Origin: CmP2 sp052084925
GTDB taxonomy: Bacteria > Actinomycetota > Actinomycetes > Actinomycetales > Micrococcaceae
DNA length: 64,000 nucleotides
Assembly (NCBI GenBank): GCA_052084925.1
Contig: JBQDEV010000003.1
Location: 1 to 64,000, forward strand
Direction: 5' to 3'
Positions 58,619 through 64,000 of the stretch are shown piece after piece. Under the pieces are notes generated by a model, which had not been told where the DNA came from, ran no database searches, and saw only the letters and a program-made list of their open reading frames with translations. Both the position numbers and the translations under genes were made by a program. How positions within the stretch are numbered: position 1 is the first letter of the stretch; every line of letters begins with the position of its first letter.

Positions 58619-58634
58619 TTGCAACCGGTTGCGG
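58619..58634. promoter_or_regulatory. LacI-type operator candidate upstream of qsuD
   Basis: TTGCAACCGGTTGCGG contains the perfect 12-base palindrome GCAACCGGTTGC (58621-58632) with the central CG typical of LacI-family sites. It lies 46 bases before the qsuD start, between qsuD and the divergent pyrE. Confidence 0.55.
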
Positions 58635-58735
58635 TGATCTGGCCAATAGTCTAACCCGATGACGGGGAATCATGCGTGGTGGCGTTGAGATTCGCCGTTC
58701 CGGGCCTGCTGGTTCCGGGCGATTAGGATGGTCCT

Positions 58736-59326
58736 ATGACTTCTGCGAACACCTCTGCCGCCGCGCACGACATTGCCGCCGACCGCGAACGCCTTCGCCA
58801 GCTGATCAGTGAACTCGCCGTCGTGCGAGGGAAGGTCACGCTCTCCTCGGGCAAGGAAGCCGATTACTACATCGATTTGCGTCGTATCACCCTGCACCAC
58901 GAAGCGGCGCCGCTGGTCGGGCGCGTGATGCTGAACCTCCTGGATGAGGCTGGCATCGAGTTCGAGGCCGCCGGTGGTCTCACCATGGGCGCGGACCCCG
59001 TGGGTACCGCGCTGGTGCATGCCGCCGGTGACCAGGGCCGCCCGATCGACGCGTTCGTGGTGCGCAAGCAACAGAAGTCCTACGGCATGGGTCGCCAGGT
59101 TGAAGGCCCCGGTGTTGACGGCCGCAAGGTGGTCGTCCTGGAGGACACCTCCACCACCGGTGGTTCTGCCCTGACCGCGGTCGAGGGCGTGCGCGCCGCC
59201 GGTGGCGACATTCAGGCTGTCGCGGTGATCGTTGATCGCGATACCGGGGCCGCTGAGCGCATCGCCGACGAAGCCGGTGTGCCTTACCTGTTCGCCTACT
59301 CTAAGTCCGACCTCGGGCTCGACTGA
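58736..59326 (+). CDS. pyrE: Orotate phosphoribosyltransferase
   Basis: A 196-residue enzyme of de novo pyrimidine synthesis, converting orotate and PRPP to OMP. Features: GKVTLSSGKEADYYIDLR near the N-terminus, GGLTMGADPVGTAL, and the PRPP loop VVLEDTSTTGGSALTAV. TAGGAT (58724-58729) lies 6 bases before the ATG, so the mRNA is probably leaderless. The following order (membrane protein, SpoU methyltransferase, fba) resembles corynebacterial chromosomes. Confidence 0.95.
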   Translation: MTSANTSAAAHDIAADRERLRQLISELAVVRGKVTLSSGKEADYYIDLRRITLHHEAAPLVGRVMLNLLDEAGIEFEAAGGLTMGADPVGTALVHAAGDQGRPIDAFVVRKQQKSYGMGRQVEGPGVDGRKVVVLEDTSTTGGSALTAVEGVRAAGGDIQAVAVIVDRDTGAAERIADEAGVPYLFAYSKSDLGLD

Positions 59327-59344
59327 GGGACTAGGCTCGAGACC

Positions 59345-59686
59345 ATGACTGAGAAGAATTCCCGTAGCCTGCTTCCCGCTGCTGATTCCGTGGAGACCGC
59401 CCCTGTGGTGATTGCCGGTCTGATCGGTGGCTTTGCCGCTGCCCGCGTGACCAAGGTGCGTGCCCTGGGCGGTGTCGTGCTTGGCGCGGCTGGCGTCTAT
59501 GCCGGCCGTACCTGGGCCGCCAAGCGCGGTGCTGGAACCACCGCCGCCCTATCTGCGGTGTACCTGCTCGGCTTCGGGCTGTCGCATCCTCTGGCCAAGA
59601 AGATTGGTGCTTGGCCGGCCGTGCTGACCGTTACCGGAGTCGCCTCCGGTGCTGCGTGGGCACTGTCTGACCGCCCCCGTGCCTGA
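59345..59686 (+). CDS. Small conserved membrane protein
   Basis: A 113-residue protein with Gly/Ala-rich hydrophobic segments (about 20-34, 40-55, 66-82 and 88-106). TAGGCT lies 7 bases before the ATG. It is found between pyrE and the SpoU methyltransferase, and its stop overlaps the next start by 8 bases. No function is known to me. Confidence 0.75.
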   Translation: MTEKNSRSLLPAADSVETAPVVIAGLIGGFAAARVTKVRALGGVVLGAAGVYAGRTWAAKRGAGTTAALSAVYLLGFGLSHPLAKKIGAWPAVLTVTGVASGAAWALSDRPRA

Positions 59687-60317
59687 GGAAGAGCCTCGCG
59701 AAGTCGGGGTTGGCCCCTGGGAGGGACCGTGGCCTGACGGAGAGCAGTGGGATCCTGAGCTACTGCGCGAGGGAGACCGGCGCAACGTCCTCGATCACTA
59801 CAGGTACTGGACGCTCGAGGCCATCGTTGCCGATCTGGATTCGCGCCGCCATGGCCTCCATGTGGCCATCGAGAACTGGCAGCACGATATGAACATCGGC
59901 ACCGTCGTGCGCACCGCCAACGCGTTCAACGCTGCCGGTGTGCACATCATCGGTCGGCGCCGCTGGAACCGACGCGGAGCGATGGTCACCGATCGGTACA
60001 TGCATGTGCACCACCACGAAAGCGTGGAGCAATTCCTCAGGTGGGCCGCCGCGGAACAACTGCCCGTGCTGGGTGTGGATCTGTTCCCGGACTCGGTGCC
60101 GGTGGAGACCTATACCTTCCCGGAGCGCTGCGTGATGGTCTTCGGACAAGAGGGGCCCGGGCTCTCGGAGGAGATTCACCAGAACGCGATCGCGACTCTC
60201 TCCATCGCGCAGTTCGGATCCACTCGGTCCATCAACGCCGGGGTGGCAGCTGGCATCGCAATGCACTCCTGGGTCCGGCAGCACGCGTCTCTCCCGAAGA
60301 GCACAGGAAACCTCTAA
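59679..60317 (+). CDS. TrmH/SpoU-family RNA 2'-O-methyltransferase
   Basis: A 212-residue SPOUT methyltransferase acting on tRNA or rRNA. The three knot motifs are present: NWQHDMNIGTVVRTANAF (motif 1, with the conserved Asn and Arg), VMVFGQEGPGLSEEI (motif 2) and AQFGSTRSINAGVAAGIAMH (motif 3). The start is set at GTG 59679, overlapping the previous stop by 8 bases; an upstream GTG at 59649 is possible. The C-terminal codons run into an unusual hairpin repeat. Confidence 0.88.
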   Translation: MPEEEPREVGVGPWEGPWPDGEQWDPELLREGDRRNVLDHYRYWTLEAIVADLDSRRHGLHVAIENWQHDMNIGTVVRTANAFNAAGVHIIGRRRWNRRGAMVTDRYMHVHHHESVEQFLRWAAAEQLPVLGVDLFPDSVPVETYTFPERCVMVFGQEGPGLSEEIHQNAIATLSIAQFGSTRSINAGVAAGIAMHSWVRQHASLPKSTGNL

Positions 60318-60422
60318 TCTCACAAAATCTCACGATCCGGGCTGTTTTGAACCCGATTGTGCGATTAGGCACCCCTCTAATCTCACAATTTTTCGTGTGC
60401 GGGGCGATCTTTGTGAGATGAG
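60311..60422. repeat. Twin hairpins built on a 15-bp direct repeat
   Basis: CCTCTAATCTCACAA occurs at 60311-60325 and again, identical, at 60374-60388. The first copy pairs with TTGTGCGATTAG (60357-60368) with one mismatch; the second with TTGTGAGATGAG (60411-60422), also one mismatch. They fill the gap between the convergent methyltransferase and TspO genes and overlap the last codons of the former. Confidence 0.8.
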
Positions 60423-60479
60423 CGTGCGTGTTCATCGCGTTATCGACTCGTCGGTGAACGCGGTGCCGGGGCTCGAGCC

Positions 60480-61025
60480 TCAGTTGAAGAGCGCCATATA
60501 GAGATTGAGTGTGCTCGCGTAGGTGACCCACAGCAGGTAGGGGAGCAACAGCACCGCGGCGAGGGTGCGAACCGACCAGAACTGGCGGATTGTCATCACC
60601 AGGCTCACCAGCAGTGCCACGATGATCGCGAACGCGATCCACAGTGCGGCCGACCCCCACAATGGGTAGCCGCCGAAGAAGGCAGGGCTCCACACGCTGT
60701 TGAGCGCCAGCTGCGCGACGAACCAGGTGAGGGCCGTGCGACGCCCGGCAGATCTGGGGCGGAGCCACACCAGCCAGGCAGCGAGGCCCATGATCAGATA
60801 CAGGGCCGTCCAGACCGGCCCGAACACCGCATTGGGCGGCGTCCAGGGAGCTTGGTCTGCGGAGGCGTACCAGCCGTCGACTTGATTGGTGGTGAGCATG
60901 CTGCCCACGAAACCCACCAGCACCGGCACCAGGAGGAAGACGATGAGCATCACCGTCTTCGTCACCGGGTGCCGGTGCTGTGGATTCTTCCCTGTGGCGT
61001 CGTGGGTGTTGGCAACGGTCTCCAT
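60480..61025 (-). CDS. TspO/MBR-family membrane protein
   Basis: A 181-residue protein with five transmembrane helices, a member of the tryptophan-rich sensory/peripheral benzodiazepine receptor family. Signatures: WYASADQAPWTPPNAVFGPVW, ALYLIMGLAAWLVW, QLALNSVWSPAFFG and the C-terminal YASTLNLYMALFN. It has a hydrophilic 20-residue N-terminus. Family members bind porphyrins, and some are implicated in stress responses. Confidence 0.9.
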   Translation of the reverse strand: METVANTHDATGKNPQHRHPVTKTVMLIVFLLVPVLVGFVGSMLTTNQVDGWYASADQAPWTPPNAVFGPVWTALYLIMGLAAWLVWLRPRSAGRRTALTWFVAQLALNSVWSPAFFGGYPLWGSAALWIAFAIIVALLVSLVMTIRQFWSVRTLAAVLLLPYLLWVTYASTLNLYMALFN

Positions 61026-61075
61026 CACCTCATCGCATCACGGACGCCGCGTCAGGGCTACCTCCTAGTGTCGGC

Positions 61076-62443
61076 TCAGCGGAACTGCCAGCAGTGATTC
61101 GAGGATGATTTGCCCGCGAACTGACGGTCCAGGAACGACAGCATCGGAATGAACGATCCGACGTAGCCGCCGATATGGGTCGGCATGAGCGAATGGTGGA
61201 AGGTAACTTCGGTGCCGGCTGCACACCAGCGTCCCGCGAGATCGCGACCCGTGCGGTAGGGGATCACATCATCGGTCAGGGAGTGATTGATCAGAGTGGG
61301 CACCGGAGGCGCGGCATTGACGCCGAGCTGCTGCTCTTCGGCGATGGACTTCAAAGGTTCCTGATGCGTCATTTCGGCCATGGTCAGTCCGGTGGTGGTC
61401 AGCGACGAGGAATCCACCGATTTGCTCGAGAACAGTGCGTCCACGGTGCAATGCGTCGAGACTTCGTCGAAGAGCGCCAGACCTTCTTCATTAAGCAGTT
61501 CGGAGCGGTCCAACCCGTAGGTCTCGGCGAAGCCCTGCAACGCGAACACTAGGAACGGGTAGTAGATCGAGTCGTCGATCTTCGCGGCGACCTGCTGTAG
61601 GTCAGCGGGAGGAGCGCCAACAACAGCAGCCGTCAGCGGTAGCTCGGGCGCGTACTCCTCGGCGAGTTCTGCGGCGGCTCCGGCGCCGCCGCCTCCCTGC
61701 GAGTAGCCGACGACGGCCACGGGAGATTCCGGTTCGATCGAGTCGATCCCGACCTGGGTGGCGGCCCTGGCCGCGTCGAGCACCGCGTGCCCTTGGTCCT
61801 TGCGGTTCATGAAGGTGTGGACCCCTTCGGTACCCAACCCGATGTAGTCGGTGACGACCACGTTGTACCCGGCCAGGAGCAGTGCGTTGATGCTGGCGGA
61901 TTCGTAATTGGTGCCGGTCTCGCCCTGCACGCTCGGAGCGCACTGGTTGGCCACGCCCTGAGTGCCCACCGCATAGGTCACCACGGGGCGGGGACCGGAG
62001 CCCTGCCAGCTGTTCTTGGACTCGAGCACGGTGCCGGTGACGCCGACGATTTCGCCGTGGGTATTGGTGGTGGAGTACATGATGCGCGTCGACGAGGCGC
62101 CCATGCGTACCAGCTGGGCGGGGCCGAGGTAGAAGTTGGAGGACTCCTGCCGGATGAGCTCCCCGGGGGCGGCGGGCAGGGCCTCCGGCTGCGCATAGAA
62201 GGCGGAGTACAGGGCATCGGGATCGTTGACCTCGAGTGTCTGTGGGGCTGGTTGTGCCGGTGCTGCGGCGTCGGGCTGTGGGGCCAGTTCGTTCTGCGGC
62301 GCCTCAGTCTCCGGCGGAATCTCGTCCGCCTGGGCGGCGGGCAGGGTGGTGGCGACCAGAGCGAGCGCGGCGGCTGTCCCGGCCAGTGCACGCCATGGTC
62401 CTGGACGGTTCAGGTGGACAGAGTGCTGGGTGCGTAAGGGCAT
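61076..62443 (-). CDS. Secreted lipase (LIP family)
   Basis: A 455-residue exported alpha/beta hydrolase. A Sec signal peptide ends near residue 39 (AQA), followed by a Pro/Ala/Glu-rich linker (~40-70). The catalytic Ser248 is in GYSQGGG; the Asp is likely in HSLTDDVIPYRTG and the His in MPTHIGGYVGS. The family includes Candida LipA-type secretory lipases and corynebacterial lipases. The start at 62443 follows a GAGG site. A CRP/GlxR-like site overlaps the promoter region. Confidence 0.9.
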   Translation of the reverse strand: MPLRTQHSVHLNRPGPWRALAGTAAALALVATTLPAAQADEIPPETEAPQNELAPQPDAAAPAQPAPQTLEVNDPDALYSAFYAQPEALPAAPGELIRQESSNFYLGPAQLVRMGASSTRIMYSTTNTHGEIVGVTGTVLESKNSWQGSGPRPVVTYAVGTQGVANQCAPSVQGETGTNYESASINALLLAGYNVVVTDYIGLGTEGVHTFMNRKDQGHAVLDAARAATQVGIDSIEPESPVAVVGYSQGGGGAGAAAELAEEYAPELPLTAAVVGAPPADLQQVAAKIDDSIYYPFLVFALQGFAETYGLDRSELLNEEGLALFDEVSTHCTVDALFSSKSVDSSSLTTTGLTMAEMTHQEPLKSIAEEQQLGVNAAPPVPTLINHSLTDDVIPYRTGRDLAGRWCAAGTEVTFHHSLMPTHIGGYVGSFIPMLSFLDRQFAGKSSSNHCWQFR

Positions 62444-62468
62444 CAGGGTACCTCTTCCTCGTTGTGAC

Positions 62469-62484
62469 TGTGACGTATATCACG
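62469..62484. promoter_or_regulatory. CRP/GlxR-like operator upstream of the lipase gene
   Basis: TGTGA-CGTATA-TCACG matches TGTGA-N6-TCACA at nine of ten positions. It lies 26 bases upstream of the lipase start and overlaps a TATACG sequence that could be the -10, which would suit repression. Confidence 0.6.
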
Positions 62485-62660
62485 GCACAGTGTCCCTGAG
62501 GCTACCGGCAGGTCACCTGTGCCGTCTACCTGCGTCTTTCGGTATCGGGTACCTGTGGTTCGCCGTGGTCTAAGGTCGTCGGGGACGCAGCGGTCTACAT
62601 CCCGGGCTCGTCTGGATAGACTGAGGAACAACGGTCGACAACGTGAATCAAGGAGCCTTC

Positions 62661-63683
62661 ATGCCTATCGCTTCCCCGGACAAGTACGCAGAGATGATCG
62701 ATTCCGCCAAGAACGGCGGTTATGCCTATCCGGCGGTCAACGTCACCAGCTCGCAGACTCTGAATGCCGCGATCCGCGGGTTCGCCGAGGCCGGTTCCGA
62801 CGGCATAATCCAGGCATCCACCGGTGGCGCCCAGTACTTCTCCGGCTCGTCGGTGAAGGACATGGTGACGGGCTCGCTGGCCATGGTCGCCTTCGCGCGC
62901 GAAGTCGCCAAGAGCTACGACGTCAACATCGCCCTGCACACGGATCACTGCCCGAAGGACAAGCTCGAGGGCTTCGTGCTGCCGCTGCTCGATGCCTCTG
63001 AGGCAGAGGTCAAGGCGGGGCGCGACCCCTTCTTCAACTCCCACATGTGGGACGGGTCAGCCGAGACCCTCGAGGAGAACCTGCGCATCGGTCAGGACCT
63101 GCTGGCGCGCACCCGCGCCAACCGTCAGATCCTCGAGGTTGAGATCGGCGTGGTCGGCGGCGAGGAAGACGGTGTCGCCAACGAGATCAACGACAAGCTC
63201 TACACCTCCGTCGCTGACGGCCTGGCCACCGTGGAGGCGCTGGGCGCCGGCGAAAATGGTCGCTATCTGACCGCGCTGACCTTCGGTAACGTCCACGGCG
63301 TCTACAAGCCCGGCAATGTGAAGCTGCGCCCCGAGATTCTGGACGAGATCCAGCGCGAGGTCGGTGCCACGCTCGGGAAGGACCGCCCCTTCGACTTGGT
63401 CTTCCATGGCGGGTCCGGTTCCACCGAGCAGGAGATCTCCGACGCCGTCTCCTACGGTGTGATCAAGATGAACATCGATACCGACACCCAGTACGCCTTC
63501 ACTCGGCCGGTGGTGACGCACATGCTCACCCACTACGACGGCGTACTCAAGGTCGACGGTGAAGTTGGCAACAAGAAGCTCTACGATCCGCGCACCTGGG
63601 GTGCTAAGGCCGAAGAGTCCATGGCTGCCCGCATCGTGGAGGCCTGCCAGAACCTGGGCTCCGCGGGTCAGACCATCAAGTAA
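62661..63683 (+). CDS. fba: Fructose-bisphosphate aldolase, class II
   Basis: A 340-residue zinc-dependent aldolase of glycolysis and gluconeogenesis. Zinc and substrate motifs: ALHTDHCPKDKL, FNSHMWDGSAETLEENL, EVEIGVVGGEEDG, GNVHGVYKPGNVKL and LVFHGGSGSTEQEI. The length and pattern fit the class IIA group of actinobacteria. The AAGGAG site at 62650-62655 fixes the ATG at 62661. Confidence 0.96.
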   Translation: MPIASPDKYAEMIDSAKNGGYAYPAVNVTSSQTLNAAIRGFAEAGSDGIIQASTGGAQYFSGSSVKDMVTGSLAMVAFAREVAKSYDVNIALHTDHCPKDKLEGFVLPLLDASEAEVKAGRDPFFNSHMWDGSAETLEENLRIGQDLLARTRANRQILEVEIGVVGGEEDGVANEINDKLYTSVADGLATVEALGAGENGRYLTALTFGNVHGVYKPGNVKLRPEILDEIQREVGATLGKDRPFDLVFHGGSGSTEQEISDAVSYGVIKMNIDTDTQYAFTRPVVTHMLTHYDGVLKVDGEVGNKKLYDPRTWGAKAEESMAARIVEACQNLGSAGQTIK

Positions 63684-63727
63684 GCTCCCGACCGTCACCA
63701 TCGACGGGGTAACGAAAGGACAATCTG

Positions 63728-64000
63728 ATGCCAGGATTACCTTGGTTCGCCTGGATCGCGATCGTGGCGGTCATCGTGTGGGGTGTGGTGATGGTCGTGG
63801 GCACCGTGACCGGTCGGGACTTGCCCGGCTCGGGCTCCTCTGACGAGCTTGAGAAACTGAAGAAGCGCGTCAAGGAACTGGAGTCCCGGGAAGGTGCCGG
63901 TGCGGGTGAAGTCAGTGGCGCGGAAGGCGAGAGCGTGCGCGCGGAGCTGGAGTCTCGCCTGGAGCGCCTTGAGATCCGTGCAGAGAAGCGCGATGCTCAG
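63728..64000 (+). CDS. Membrane-anchored coiled-coil protein (partial)
   Basis: The first 91 codons of a gene that runs off the window. One N-terminal transmembrane helix (about residues 6-28, FAWIAIVAVIVWGVVMVVGT) is followed by a charged segment with heptad-like Glu/Leu/Lys/Arg spacing (about 39-91), consistent with a coiled coil. An AAAGGA site lies 6 bases before the ATG. It follows fba by 44 bases. Function not recognised. Confidence 0.75.
   Translation, partial: MPGLPWFAWIAIVAVIVWGVVMVVGTVTGRDLPGSGSSDELEKLKKRVKELESREGAGAGEVSGAEGESVRAELESRLERLEIRAEKRDAQ

Noticed and set aside
1..64000. CRISPR arrays, insertion sequences, prophage or rRNA genes
   Set aside because: No regular repeat-spacer arrays, transposases, phage structural genes or rRNA sequences were recognised on either strand.

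Overview
The window looks like chromosomal DNA of a high-GC Gram-positive bacterium, most likely Corynebacterium or a close relative. Four things point that way: the ugp genes run A-E-B-C; a QsuB-type two-domain dehydroshikimate dehydratase sits beside a QsuD-type dehydrogenase; pyrE, a small membrane protein, a SpoU methyltransferase and class II fba lie close together; and at least fifteen genes start directly on an ATG/GTG 6-7 bases after a TANNNT -10 box (leaderless mRNAs, common in corynebacteria). The genus is an inference. No IS element, prophage, CRISPR array or rRNA was seen.

Layout. 1-90: 3' end of tRNA-Phe and its terminator. 124-6173: two MerR regulators, a DUF1772 membrane protein, pyruvate:quinone oxidoreductase (poxB) and a three-gene SRPBCC/DUF4166/DUF4166 operon. 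6186-10359: a lyase-DUF4870 fusion, an FMN-dependent monooxygenase with a flavodoxin, and a methyltransferase. 10723-13613: a TipA-like MerR, a Cys-containing HTH regulator and flavohemoprotein (hmp). 13811-18287: glycerol-3-phosphate importer ugpAEBC behind a candidate PHO box. 18304-27817: an AAA ATPase, an orphan MetQ lipoprotein, DUF4282, a low-molecular-weight phosphatase, alpha-glucosidase, an HD/GlxA pair, exonuclease III and nadE.

27977-33306: a lower-GC tripartite tricarboxylate transporter block (tctCBA) with a LysR regulator and a metallo-beta-lactamase-fold hydrolase. 33308-34553: two related small lipoproteins and a short hypothetical. 34563-47237: a ten-gene minus-strand operon with four luciferase-like monooxygenases, a complete peptide-type ABC importer and two sulfur-assimilating PLP enzymes. 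The simplest reading is uptake and oxidative desulfurisation of an organosulfur compound, with the released sulfur fixed into homocysteine/cystathionine. 47533-49177: an exonuclease-like protein that has lost its catalytic residues, and a siderophore-interacting reductase.

49271-51476: a two-gene cassette of a MazG-like pyrophosphohydrolase overlapping a GIY-YIG nuclease-DUF2075 helicase, the best candidate for an under-described (possibly antiphage) system. 51586-55467: a VTC/DUF4956 pair, an alcohol dehydrogenase-like oxidoreductase, an SDR and a dihydrofolate reductase-like protein. 55542-58575: quinate/shikimate catabolism (qsuD, qsuB), with two near-identical 18-bp operator-like palindromes between the genes and a LacI-type palindrome upstream. 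58736-64000: pyrE, membrane protein, SpoU methyltransferase, TspO, secreted lipase behind a CRP/GlxR-like site, fba, and the start of a membrane/coiled-coil protein that runs off the window.
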